The position numbers and the translations under genes are program-made. A stretch of 64,000 nucleotides of DNA from assembly GCA_040507225.1 (NCBI GenBank), contig JBEVVG010000001.1:558001-622000 (forward strand), read 5' to 3'. How positions within the stretch are numbered: the first letter of the stretch is position 1; each line of letters starts with the position of its first letter. This DNA comes from Thiodiazotropha sp040507225 (lineage in GTDB: Bacteria; Pseudomonadota; Gammaproteobacteria; Chromatiales; Chromatiaceae). This document shows, piece by piece, positions 36,748-45,240 of this stretch. Under the pieces are notes generated by a model, which saw only the letters and a program-made list of their open reading frames with translations, was not told where the DNA came from and did not search any database.

Positions 36748-37476
36748 GTGTACCGCCGTGGGGAACATGCAGGTAACGACGAAAGATGTGTATACTGGGA
36801 CTTCGACGTTGCCACGGCGGTTGAGGGTTTCGATCGCACCTGGCCGCAAGCGAAACGTCTTCAGGGAACAGTCGCGATCAGCAGGGAACGCCATGAGTGT
36901 CTGATGACCTTTTTCCAGGAGGCCGCCCGGCTTCCGTCACCCCGGGTTCTGGAGTTGGGAGCGAAGCGAAGCCGCAAAAACCGCAGTACCCTGCACAAAG
37001 CCTGGGTGCCCCATGCCGGGGAATATCTGGGCACCGAATTCCAACCCGGAGAGGATGTGGATATCGTCGCCGATCTGCACACCCTGTCAGCCCGGACCGG
37101 CGAGAGCCGCTTCGACATCGTGATCTCCTGTTCGACCCTGGAGCATGTGCAGAATCCCTGGATTGCAGTGGAGGAGATTTCCAGGATCCTGTCATTGGGT
37201 GGATTGATCGCGGTTCAAACCCATCATGCGTTTCCCCTGCATGCTTATCCCCAGGACTTTTGGCGTTTCACCACAGAGGCCCTGTCGTCCCTGTTCTGTC
37301 CCCAGGCAGGTTTCGAAGTGCTCGGAACTTCCTACGACTTCAAAAGCCATCTGTTCTCATGGAGGCGTCCGTGGATGGTTCGCCATACTTGCTATCTGAA
37401 CAGCTATCTGGTCGCACGCAAGACGGCAGGACTGTCCGAGAAATTCGACTGGCGAGACTGTATGAGGATCAGTTGA
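36748..37476 (+). CDS. SAM-dependent methyltransferase (class I, Methyltransf_11-like)
   Basis: Protein of 242 residues with a Rossmann-type methyltransferase core: motif I 'RVLELGAKRS' (only one Gly, degenerate), an acidic end at 'VDIVADLHTL', and post-motif 'FDIVISCSTLEHVQNPW' followed by 'LGGLIAVQTHHAFPLHAYPQDFWRFT'. The last phrase is common in small methyltransferases of polysaccharide and cell-surface loci. The substrate is unknown. The start GTG 36748 is tentative, with no clear Shine-Dalgarno. It stands alone. Confidence 0.82.
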   Translation: MYRRGEHAGNDERCVYWDFDVATAVEGFDRTWPQAKRLQGTVAISRERHECLMTFFQEAARLPSPRVLELGAKRSRKNRSTLHKAWVPHAGEYLGTEFQPGEDVDIVADLHTLSARTGESRFDIVISCSTLEHVQNPWIAVEEISRILSLGGLIAVQTHHAFPLHAYPQDFWRFTTEALSSLFCPQAGFEVLGTSYDFKSHLFSWRRPWMVRHTCYLNSYLVARKTAGLSEKFDWRDCMRIS

Positions 37477-37898
37477 GCGATGACCTGAACTGCTTGTGCG
37501 GCCATCGTATCCGCCATCCCGGGTGTCTCGACTCCCGTACAGGACGGGTAAGGCTGGTGTGCATGCGGAGCCTGGTTTCCGATTCCGGATTGTTGCATTG
37601 CGGTATCCGGGGGGAAGCAGATATTTTGCTGAGTGCATAAAAAATAACTGGGGTGGGATAATTCCGTGTTGTGGTAGGGTATGGGCTGTTTGAATCGGGC
37701 TCGGCCAGCGGCTGACCGATATAAATAGATAATAAACAGTGGGATAGAATGCATATCAAGACTCTGCTTTATGTTTGTGCAAGCACAGCGGAGCATGCAA
37801 TACACTCACCGTCATGGGCACGTCCGCTCCGGCATTGCGTTGAAATCCGCCGGACTGGCAAAAGCATTTAGCGATCACAACGAAGGAGAAGAAACGTC
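37477..37898. other. 422-base leader region before sat
   Basis: No gene is supported on either strand. The last 200 bases are AT-rich, with TATAAA at 37720-37725 as a possible -10 for sat, but no -35 at the right distance. If transcription starts there, sat would have a ~165-base untranslated leader. Confidence 0.4.
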
Positions 37899-39086
37899 AT
37901 GATCAACCCCGTTGGTTCCGCAGAACTAAAACCTCTGTTCGTTTACGACCCGGATACCCACCACTCACTCTCACATGAAGCCGAATCCCTGCCTTCGGTA
38001 ATGATCAGTTCCCAGGCCGCCGGCAACGCGGTGATGATGGGCGCGGGTTACTTCAGTCCTCTGAAGGGTTTCATGAACGTCGCCGACGCTATGGGCGCCG
38101 CCGAGAAGATGACCCTGTCCGATGGCAGTTTTTTCCCGGTGCCGGTGATGTGCCTGGTGGAGAATACCGATGCCATCGGCGACGCCAAGCGTATCGCCCT
38201 GCGGGATCCCAACGTGGAAGGCAGTCCGGTGCTCGCCATCATGGATATCGAGGCGGTGGAAACCGTCAGTGACGAGCAGATGGCGCTGATGACCGACAAA
38301 GTCTATCGGACCGATGACAAGGATCATCCCGGTGTGGCGGCGTTCAACAGCCAGGGCCGCATCGCCCTGTCCGGGCCCATTCAGGTACTCAACTTCTCCT
38401 ATTTTCAGAGCGATTTCCCGGACACCTTCCGTACCGCGGTCGAAATCCGCAATGAGATCCAGGAACGCGGCTGGAAAAAGGTTGTGGCGTTCCAAACCCG
38501 TAACCCGATGCATCTGGCCCACGAGGAACTCTGCCACATGGCCATGGACCGTCTGGGTTGTGACGGGCTGGTCATCCACATGCTGCTGGGTAAGCTGAAG
38601 CCGGGTGATATTCCCGCACCGGTGCGTGATGCGGCGATTCGCAAAATGGTGGAACTCTACTTTCCGCCCAACAGTGCGATGGTTACCGGCTATGGTTTCG
38701 ACATGCTCTATGCCGGTCCCCGCGAGGCGGTTCTGCATGCCTACTTCCGTCAGAACATGGGCGCCACCCACTTCATCATCGGCCGCGATCATGCCGGTGT
38801 GGGTGACTACTACGGGGCATTCGATGCGCAGACCATCTTCGAGGATGAGGTGCCGGCCGGTGCGCTGGAGATTGAGATCTTCAAGGCAGACCACACCGCT
38901 TATTCCAAGAAGCTCAATAAAGTGGTGATGATGTGTGAGGCTCCGGATCACACCAAAGAAGACTTCGTGCTGCTGTCAGGCACCAAGGTCCGAGAAATGT
39001 TGGGTCAGGGGATCGCCCCGCCTAAAGAGTTCTCGCGTCCGGAAGTGGCCCAGATCCTCATGGACTACTATCAGTCCCTGAAGTGA
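37899..39086 (+). CDS. sat: Sulfate adenylyltransferase, dissimilatory type (ATP sulfurylase)
   Basis: Catalyses ATP + sulfate to APS + pyrophosphate; in sulfur oxidisers it runs in reverse, making ATP from APS produced from sulfite. The 395 residues have the PUA-like N-terminal domain and the nucleotidyltransferase core with 'QTRNPMHLAH' (Gln199, His206, His209) and 'GRDHAGVG' from residue 295. It is the homo-oligomeric Sat type, not CysDN, and lacks a fused APS kinase. The start is preceded by AAGGAG. aprAB is not nearby. A strong terminator follows. Confidence 0.95.
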   Translation: MINPVGSAELKPLFVYDPDTHHSLSHEAESLPSVMISSQAAGNAVMMGAGYFSPLKGFMNVADAMGAAEKMTLSDGSFFPVPVMCLVENTDAIGDAKRIALRDPNVEGSPVLAIMDIEAVETVSDEQMALMTDKVYRTDDKDHPGVAAFNSQGRIALSGPIQVLNFSYFQSDFPDTFRTAVEIRNEIQERGWKKVVAFQTRNPMHLAHEELCHMAMDRLGCDGLVIHMLLGKLKPGDIPAPVRDAAIRKMVELYFPPNSAMVTGYGFDMLYAGPREAVLHAYFRQNMGATHFIIGRDHAGVGDYYGAFDAQTIFEDEVPAGALEIEIFKADHTAYSKKLNKVVMMCEAPDHTKEDFVLLSGTKVREMLGQGIAPPKEFSRPEVAQILMDYYQSLK

Positions 39087-39105
39087 TCGATCCGGTCATC
39101 GGCAT

Positions 39106-39135
39106 AAAAAAGCCCGCGTCAGCGGGCTTTTTTTT
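39106..39135. terminator. Bidirectional Rho-independent terminator
   Basis: Stem AAAAAAGCCCGC (39106-39117) pairs with GCGGGCTTTTTT (39122-39133) around a 4-base loop, with T-runs in both directions. It lies 20 bases after the sat stop and can also end the minus-strand transcript of the 42-codon gene. Confidence 0.92.
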
Positions 39136-39224
39136 GCGTGCCATGAATGACTTGACAATCGATTCTGAAAATAAATAGAAAAATCAGAAACTTAATGGAT
39201 TATCAAGCATCCTGTTTAAACCTT

Positions 39225-39353
39225 TCAGGCCATCTCCTGGCACAATTCTGCATCTGCTTCGATCATCATTTCGATGATGACCTCAACCTCCTGCATGTGG
39301 GTTTCCGCGAGTTCGCGCAATTCGTCGCAAGTGATTGCAAGATTCTCATTCAT
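39225..39353 (-). CDS. Small acidic protein, 42 residues, unknown
   Basis: It encodes 42 residues beginning 'MNENLAITCDELRELAETH' and ending 'AELCQEMA'. There are ten Glu and two Asp against one Arg; residues 9-41 would form a single amphipathic acidic helix with Cys9 and Cys38 near its ends. Evidence that it is real: AAAGGTAA about 6 bases upstream of the ATG, a near-consensus sigma70 promoter 36 bases upstream (39389-39417), and a terminator 90 bases after the stop. It is divergent from a B12-type radical SAM gene, so it could be a substrate peptide, but nothing in the sequence proves that. No family recognised. Confidence 0.7.
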   Translation of the reverse strand: MNENLAITCDELRELAETHMQEVEVIIEMMIEADAELCQEMA

Positions 39354-39388
39354 GACAGTTACCTTTAAAAAGAAAATAATTAAATACT

Positions 39389-39417
39389 AATATAGATGCG
39401 GGTTATGATTCTGTCAA
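39389..39417 (-). promoter_or_regulatory. Near-consensus sigma70 promoter of the 42-codon gene
   Basis: On the minus strand TTGACA (39417-39412, perfect) is followed after exactly 17 bases by TATATT (39394-39389, five of six). Transcription would start at about 39382, giving a leader of about 29 bases to the ATG at 39353. It is the best promoter match in the window. Confidence 0.85.
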
Positions 39418-39549
39418 GATGTATTGTCAGAAGACCGGGATTCCCCTCACACTTTAAAACGCAGGGGTTACTGCCGAGCCAATTCGATTGCTAGGGGCGT
39501 GATAGCAGGTAAACTATGATCCAGAGTGGAAATCGTGCGTCCGGATATC

Positions 39550-41016
39550 ATGCCCAAGCGTAAAATCAGTTTCATCAATCCCCCCTATGACGCGATCGAG
39601 AAGGGTTACGAATTCGTCAAGGAGATCACCAACAATTCACCCTCCCTGGGTCTCATGTACCTGGCAGCGGAGGTCAGGGAACACGGTTACCAGCCTGAGA
39701 TTATCGAAAGCAACATCATGAACCTCTCCATCGAGGGGGTCGTGGAATGTGTTTTGGCCTCAAAACCGGCCTACGTCGGGATCACCCTGTTCACTGTGGG
39801 GGTGTGGAACAGCGCCAAGATCGCCAAGCAGATCAAGGAACACCTGCCGGATACCCAGATCATCATCGGCGGTCCGCATGTCTCGTCCATGGGCCGGGAG
39901 ACGATGGAACGTTTCCAACAGTTCGATTATGCGGTTCTGGGAGAGGGTGAGAAGACCCTGATCGACCTGCTGCGCGCCATCGAGGGCGGAGGATCCCTGG
40001 CGGATGTACCGGAACTGATCTACCGCGACGGCCCGTTCATCAACCAGACAGCGGGACGCGCGATCAACCGGGATCTCGATGTCCTGCCGATGCCGGCCTG
40101 GGATCTGCTGCCGGACTTCCCGGATGCCTACAAACCTGCGATTTATGATTATCCCCGCGGACCGGTGGCGACAATAGCCGCGTCCCGAGGCTGTCCGTTT
40201 CATTGTAAATTTTGTGATACCTCCACCTTCGGCGACCGGGTTCGTTACTATTCGCCGGCAAAGGTGGTGGAGATGATGAGCTACCTGAAACAGAGCTACG
40301 GAATACGTCACATCATGTTTGTGGACGATCTGTTTCTCGCCAGTCGCAAGCGTGCCAGCGAATTCTGCCGGTTACTCATCGAGGCGGGACTCAACATGAC
40401 CTGGTCCTGTACTTCCCGGGTCGATACCGTGCATGAGGATGTGCTGAAACTCATGAAACAGGCGGGATGCTGGGAGATCAGCTTTGGCCTGGAGAGCGGT
40501 TCCCAGGAGATGCTCGAAAAGATGGTCAAATCGGCGAAGATGGTGGATTCCGAAAATGCGGTCAAGCTGACCGCGGCGGCAGGAATCCGCACCAAGGGAC
40601 TGTTCATGCTGGGCTACCCGGGGGAGACCCTGGACTCGATCGAGCAGACCAAGGATTTTGTGCGGCGTATACCTATGACCATCATGAACCTCACCAAATT
40701 CACACCCTATCCGGGGTCCCCGATCTATCATGATCTCTACGGCGCAAATATCCGCGACGACCACTGGGAAAAGATGAACGGCATGAACTTCCTCTGGTCT
40801 CCTGAAGGTATCAGCATCGATGAGCTGGATCGGCACTACCGGGAGATTCTGATCTCCTTTTATCGCCGACCGGCCATCAGCTGGCACTATACCTGGCTGA
40901 CCCTGCAGCACCCGCAGCACCTGTTGCGCCTGTTTCGTTTCGGCTGGGGGTATCTCAAGTTTCGCTTCGGCCGAGCGCTGCGCAGAACGGAAGTGGCGGA
41001 CGCGCCACGATCCTGA
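39550..41016 (+). CDS. B12-binding-domain radical SAM protein
   Basis: Radical SAM enzyme of 488 residues: a cobalamin-binding-like N-terminal domain (1-150; 'KISFINPPYD', 'YVGITLFTVG', 'IIIGGPHVS'), then the radical SAM barrel with the 4Fe-4S ligands Cys215, Cys219 and Cys222 in 'CPFHCKFC', and a helical C-terminal tail. Such enzymes do methylations and ring chemistry; the substrate is unknown. ATG 39550 gives the usual family start; GTG 39526 is also in frame. A 15-codon frame (39516-39563) with its own AGGTAA overlaps the start. The 41065 gene follows closely. Confidence 0.88.
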   Translation: MPKRKISFINPPYDAIEKGYEFVKEITNNSPSLGLMYLAAEVREHGYQPEIIESNIMNLSIEGVVECVLASKPAYVGITLFTVGVWNSAKIAKQIKEHLPDTQIIIGGPHVSSMGRETMERFQQFDYAVLGEGEKTLIDLLRAIEGGGSLADVPELIYRDGPFINQTAGRAINRDLDVLPMPAWDLLPDFPDAYKPAIYDYPRGPVATIAASRGCPFHCKFCDTSTFGDRVRYYSPAKVVEMMSYLKQSYGIRHIMFVDDLFLASRKRASEFCRLLIEAGLNMTWSCTSRVDTVHEDVLKLMKQAGCWEISFGLESGSQEMLEKMVKSAKMVDSENAVKLTAAAGIRTKGLFMLGYPGETLDSIEQTKDFVRRIPMTIMNLTKFTPYPGSPIYHDLYGANIRDDHWEKMNGMNFLWSPEGISIDELDRHYREILISFYRRPAISWHYTWLTLQHPQHLLRLFRFGWGYLKFRFGRALRRTEVADAPRS

Positions 41017-41064
41017 GACCCGTCATATTCACCATTCAACAGGGAACAGCAGGACCGAAGGGAG

Positions 41065-41595
41065 ATGAAGAAAGAGTATGGCAAGGCGTTGCGGCAGTTG
41101 TTCGCCAAACGTATGCAGGATGAATGGCCCCTGTTTCGGGAAACCAAAGTCAAAACCATCTATCTGTTTCCTGGTGAACGGGCCTTTCTCTGGGTAGTCA
41201 GTGAACAACTCTATTGCTGGGTCGTTTTGAGTCCGAGTCCAAAGGATTATGATCAATTCACCCTGCTGATCGGTTGGTCGATGCTCGGTCGCTATCCCGA
41301 GTTGAACGCCATCCCTTCGACACGCTTCCCCTCGGCCGATCATGAGGAATTTACCGAGCAGGAGTACCTGATCCGTCTGCCAATGCTATGGACAGACAAG
41401 GATCCCTGGTGGGTGGTGCGCAAATTCAAACCGGCTCGAAATAATCAGGATCTGCTGGCGCAGGTGGCGCCGATAGCGCCGCAACAGGCAATCGCTCAGG
41501 TCATGCCGCGGGTCGATGAGGCCCTCGAGAAACTCAGGTCACACGGAATTCCGTATCTCCGTGCATTCATAAATTCACAAAAACCCGGGAATTAG
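41065..41595 (+). CDS. Hypothetical protein, 176 residues
   Basis: Cytoplasmic-looking protein without signal peptide or membrane helix, not recognised. A basic N-terminus ('KKEYGKALRQLFAKRMQ') is followed by a beta-rich region with many aromatic residues ('AFLWVVSEQLYCWVVLSPSP', 'DPWWVVRKFKP') and a helical C-terminus. It begins 48 bases after the radical SAM gene on the same strand with AAGGGAG right at the start codon, so the two are probably co-transcribed. No function is claimed. Confidence 0.7.
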   Translation: MKKEYGKALRQLFAKRMQDEWPLFRETKVKTIYLFPGERAFLWVVSEQLYCWVVLSPSPKDYDQFTLLIGWSMLGRYPELNAIPSTRFPSADHEEFTEQEYLIRLPMLWTDKDPWWVVRKFKPARNNQDLLAQVAPIAPQQAIAQVMPRVDEALEKLRSHGIPYLRAFINSQKPGN

Positions 41596-41924
41596 CGAAT
41601 TTTTATCAGCCGAATCAGCCGATTTCGGTGACTCAGAGTTTACAGGTGTCATAAAACTGTCATCTTCTGGATTGGCGGTGTAACCCTCTGATCTGAAGTT
41701 ACAACCTTAGATTGAGAGCCGTCTTATCCGCTTTCAGGTTGGTCGGGCAGGGATTGCGGCCGATTGAGATCCCTCGCTTGATGTGACCCCGTTCCCCTTT
41801 GGTTTAAGTAAACCTTAAGTCTTGTCTGCTAATTTTTGCCACCATGTGCAGCCGCCCCAGCACATGGATTGGCCTGCAGTACCAAGCGGCTACCTACTCA
41901 CTATCAAGTTTCTGGAGAACGATC
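41596..41924 (+). other. 329-base upstream region of the multihaem cytochrome gene
   Basis: It contains a PHO-box-like direct repeat (41646-41663), a perfect palindrome GGTTTA-AG-TAAACC (41801-41814), and the Shine-Dalgarno GGAG (41914-41917) seven bases before ATG 41925. No gene is present. The leader could be over 200 bases if transcription starts at the PHO box. Confidence 0.6.
41646..41663 (+). promoter_or_regulatory. PHO-box-like PhoB site
   Basis: GTGTCAT-AAAA-CTGTCAT matches the classical PHO box (two CTGTCAT repeats with a 4-base A/T spacer) at 13 of the 14 repeat positions. It lies 262 bases before the cytochrome start and is oriented towards it. A possible -10 (TGTAAC, 41679-41684) is weak. 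PhoB control is inferred. Confidence 0.6.
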
Positions 41925-44900
41925 ATGGTATCGAGAGGTAGAACCCGGGTGACCCACACCTTCAGTTTTCTTCTGTTGATCATGTTGAGCGCCTTTACCG
42001 CACCGGTTGTCGCGGATCGGGATGGGGCAACTTCATCATCCTTTTCGATCGATTCCGCACGCTGGAACGAACGCCGCAACCGCCTCGAGGTTCGAGGCTC
42101 GGGTTCGAGCGGCGCCATGATCGAGATTTTCAATGCCGATAGCAACGAGCAGCTCGGCAGCAGTCAGGTCGGCCGCAAAAGCTGGTCGTACATCAATCGC
42201 AATCCTGACCGCATACCTTGTCGTGTGCGGGCCGAACAGTCCGATGGCGCATCCGACGAACGGGATGTCAAATACGCACCGAGCGACTGTGATGCCGGCA
42301 GTGGCAACGCGAATCCGGTAGCCAATGCCAACGGTCCGTACAGTGGAGCCGTGGGGGACGAAATCAGTTTCTCCAGCTCCGGTTCTTCGGATCCAGACGG
42401 CACGATCGAATCCTACAGCTGGGATTTTGGCGATGGTGAAGGCAGTAGTCAGGACAATCCAAACCATACCTACAGTGTGGCCGGAGACTACACGGTCTCG
42501 CTGACCGTCACCGACAACGACGGCGCCTCATCGACCGATATCACCAATGCATCCATCGATAGTGTTCAGGGGCCCAATGAACCGCCACTGGCGAACATCA
42601 ACGGTCCCTACCAGGGAATTACCGGACAGCCGGTGAATTTCAGTAGCGCCGGCTCTTCGGATCCGGAAGGTCTGGCCCTGAGTTACGCCTGGGATTTCGG
42701 CGATGGCAACATGAGTTCGGAAGCCAACCCGGCTCACACCTACGACACGGCCGACACCTATACTGTCAGCCTGACGGTCACCGACAGCGAATCTCAGACC
42801 GATACCCAGACGACCCAGGTCTCGATCCAGGATCCGCAACCGGTTCCGCAGGTGTCCATCAACTCCACCAGCCAGAATGGCATCCCGGGCGATCCCGTCG
42901 CCGAAATGCCGTTCATCAATCAGAGTGGCTACAAGGTCTTTGCAGTGAATGACCTGGGTATGCATTGCGGCGACTTCGACACCCGTATCTCGAGTGTCCT
43001 GCCTCCGTTCAACGTACTGCACGCGACGGTCATTCAACGGGGCAGTGAGCCCAGGATTCTCTCCCGGGCGGATGGTGTGGAAGTCTATTATTCCGCTGCG
43101 TCCAACCCGAACGACCCGATCCTGACCGGCATCAACTCGGCAGGCAGTGGTCCGGTGCTGTCCAGCATGGTCAACGGAGTGGTGTTCAAGACCAACTTCT
43201 GGGATGTGGCCCGCACCGCCTACGATCCTTTCTATCCGCCCGGTATTCTGCCGGCTTTCTATCCTGCGGGTGATGCCTCACTGATCGTCGACCTGGGACT
43301 GCCGATGCCGAACGTGGAACAGCTCTACCTGGGTAACGGGGCGCTCACCGCCGATCAGCAGGAGATGCCCGGGCGGGTCGCTCCCTACCTGGTCAACGAG
43401 GAGCGGATGTTCGAGGCATACGTGGTGGATCAGCCCTTCTTCATCGATATGCTGGGTAGCCTGGATCGCGGCTTCCAGTTCGGATATGTCTCCGAGGGCG
43501 TGAACTGGTACGAGGCGCCGGGCGTTCCGGTCACCGCGTTTGACGACTACGGGCGTGAAAACCCCTGGCCGCTGTACCGGGTACAGGCCAAGCAGGGCGG
43601 TACGACCCTCGCCTCCGTGGACACGGTGGTGCCGATCTCCGGTGAGGCCAACTGTGGCGCATGCCATAACGATGTGGCCGATGGTGGCAACGGCGCCGCG
43701 ACTGAACGCCTGCTCCAGGAAGGGATCCCGGTCGCCACCGTGCTGGATGACCCGCAGCTCGACCAGCTGCCCCTGGAAGTCAGCAAGGAATACGCCGCGG
43801 ATCTCAATCTGGTGCGTCTGCATGACCTGAAGCACGGCACGGATCTGGAGAACCAGACACCGGTGGTGTGCCAGCAGTGCCATTACACCCCGGCCCTGGA
43901 TCTGGCCCAGTTGGGACCGCTCGGACCCGAGTTCGATCCTTACGGTGGTTTCGCCAACGGTCGCGATCAGATCAAGGTCAAGACCATGTCCAATGTGATG
44001 CACAGCCATCATGGTTCGGTCACGGATGGCAATGGCAACCGCCTGTTCCCGGACATGCCGCCGGTGCAGAAGGACGCGTTTGGTTTTGTGCTGAACCTGC
44101 AGGAACGTCGTCAGGCCTTGGAAGAGACCTGTTATCAGTGTCACCCCGGCCGGCGTACCGACTGTCTGCGCGGCGCGATGGCCAACGGTGGCATGGTATG
44201 CCAGGACTGCCATGGCAACATGGCCCAGGTGGGGGACGACTTCTCAAGGGATGTGAATCCGGCGAACCCGGGTGATTTCCACCTCGGCGGCGATTTCTAC
44301 ACCAATGCCGACCAGCCGAGAGTGCCCTGGGCGAACGAACCGGGTTGCGGTTCCTGCCACACCGGTGACGCCATGGACAATCTGGCAGGCACCACGGGTA
44401 CGGTCGTCAACGGGGTCGACTCGAACGGCAACACGGACGACATCCGCCTGTTCCAGGCCTACCGCAGCAATGACAGCAAGGCTACACCGATTGTGCCGAC
44501 CAACAAGCGTTTTGCCGAGAATGTCATCGAGGCGGACAACCCGGCGGTTACCGGACCGGATGATCCACGCATCGGCAACCCCATGCTGTATCGGGTCAGC
44601 ACCGGTCACGAAGGGGTGTTCTGCGAAGCCTGCCATGGCTCGACCCACGGTATCTGGCCGAACAAGAACGACCTGGCCAACGATAACGTGGCAGCCAACC
44701 AGCTCCAGGGCCACAAGGGCACGATCACCGAGTGCAGCACCTGCCACGAGGGTGACCTGGGTGTGACTCTGGGCGGTCCTCATGGCATGCACCCGGTGGG
44801 TAATACCCGCTTCTCCAACGGTGGCCATGAAAATTTTGCAGAAAACAACCGCAATGCCTGCCGGGCCTGCCATGGACGTAACGGTGAAGGCACTGTTCTC

Positions 44901-45005
44901 TCCCGTGCCGCCACGGATCGCACTCTGAGTAACGAAGGCAGGACAGTTAGTATTTCGAAAGGCGAAATGGTGACTTGCACCCATTGCCACGAAAACGAGC
45001 TCTGA
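41925..45005 (+). CDS. Secreted nine-haem c-type cytochrome with two PKD domains
   Basis: From ATG 41925 it has 1026 residues. A signal peptide (about 1-31, cleavage after 'APVVA') is followed by a short beta domain, PKD domain 1 (~130-213, 'SYSWDFGDGEG'), PKD domain 2 (~220-300, 'SYAWDFGDGNM'), a ~270-residue region with the motif 'NDLGMHC', and a C-terminal part with nine CxxCH motifs at residues 577, 649, 736, 759, 808, 900, 937, 979 and 1018. It should be exported by Sec, matured by the Ccm system and may act in electron transfer at the cell surface; its partner and redox role are unknown. GGAG seven bases upstream fixes the start over an earlier in-frame ATG (41844). Confidence 0.9.
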   Translation: MVSRGRTRVTHTFSFLLLIMLSAFTAPVVADRDGATSSSFSIDSARWNERRNRLEVRGSGSSGAMIEIFNADSNEQLGSSQVGRKSWSYINRNPDRIPCRVRAEQSDGASDERDVKYAPSDCDAGSGNANPVANANGPYSGAVGDEISFSSSGSSDPDGTIESYSWDFGDGEGSSQDNPNHTYSVAGDYTVSLTVTDNDGASSTDITNASIDSVQGPNEPPLANINGPYQGITGQPVNFSSAGSSDPEGLALSYAWDFGDGNMSSEANPAHTYDTADTYTVSLTVTDSESQTDTQTTQVSIQDPQPVPQVSINSTSQNGIPGDPVAEMPFINQSGYKVFAVNDLGMHCGDFDTRISSVLPPFNVLHATVIQRGSEPRILSRADGVEVYYSAASNPNDPILTGINSAGSGPVLSSMVNGVVFKTNFWDVARTAYDPFYPPGILPAFYPAGDASLIVDLGLPMPNVEQLYLGNGALTADQQEMPGRVAPYLVNEERMFEAYVVDQPFFIDMLGSLDRGFQFGYVSEGVNWYEAPGVPVTAFDDYGRENPWPLYRVQAKQGGTTLASVDTVVPISGEANCGACHNDVADGGNGAATERLLQEGIPVATVLDDPQLDQLPLEVSKEYAADLNLVRLHDLKHGTDLENQTPVVCQQCHYTPALDLAQLGPLGPEFDPYGGFANGRDQIKVKTMSNVMHSHHGSVTDGNGNRLFPDMPPVQKDAFGFVLNLQERRQALEETCYQCHPGRRTDCLRGAMANGGMVCQDCHGNMAQVGDDFSRDVNPANPGDFHLGGDFYTNADQPRVPWANEPGCGSCHTGDAMDNLAGTTGTVVNGVDSNGNTDDIRLFQAYRSNDSKATPIVPTNKRFAENVIEADNPAVTGPDDPRIGNPMLYRVSTGHEGVFCEACHGSTHGIWPNKNDLANDNVAANQLQGHKGTITECSTCHEGDLGVTLGGPHGMHPVGNTRFSNGGHENFAENNRNACRACHGRNGEGTVLSRAATDRTLSNEGRTVSISKGEMVTCTHCHENEL

Positions 45006-45028
45006 AAGAGTGATGCAGGAGCAGGAAG

Positions 45029-45064
45029 CCCGTATTGAGCCCGAAGGATCGGGCTCAATACGGG
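45029..45064 (+). terminator. 16-bp perfect hairpin after the cytochrome gene
   Basis: Arms CCCGTATTGAGCCCGA (45029-45044) and TCGGGCTCAATACGGG (45049-45064) pair perfectly over 16 bases around a 4-base AGGA loop. There is no T-run, so it may protect the mRNA 3' end or be a repeat; a proper terminator follows at 45110. Confidence 0.6.
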
Positions 45065-45109
45065 AACAGGAACAGGCTCACTGCGAATAAAAAAATGGTG
45101 CTCCCCTCC

Positions 45110-45153
45110 ATAACCCGGATGTTCTGTGGCTGACTCCGGGTTATGTTTTTTTT
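45110..45153 (+). terminator. Rho-independent terminator after the cytochrome gene
   Basis: Stem ATAACCCGGA (45110-45119) pairs with TCCGGGTTAT (45135-45144), followed by G and eight T (45146-45153). It lies 105 bases after the cytochrome stop and 88 bases before the next gene. Confidence 0.88.
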
Positions 45154-45240
45154 ACACATTCCCGTCACCTGAATTGACGCCTGGTGTCGACCTCGATGGG
45201 TCATTGACTTCGAGGTGCAACGATACTGAAATAGCGTTTC

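Noticed and set aside
37404..37805. 133-codon minus-strand frame before sat
   Set aside because: Overlaps the end of the methyltransferase gene, Shine-Dalgarno absent, composition not protein-like.
37971..38951. 326-codon open frame antisense to sat
   Set aside because: Shadow of sat; no start signal and no recognisable product.
39152..39190. Plus-strand TTGACA downstream of sat, possible antisense promoter to the 42-codon gene
   Set aside because: The best -10 (TAGAAA after 18 bases) matches only four of six positions; not strong enough to call.
43278..44213. 311-codon open frame antisense to the multihaem cytochrome
   Set aside because: Mirror frame of a strongly supported gene; composition is His/Arg/Gln-rich without domains.
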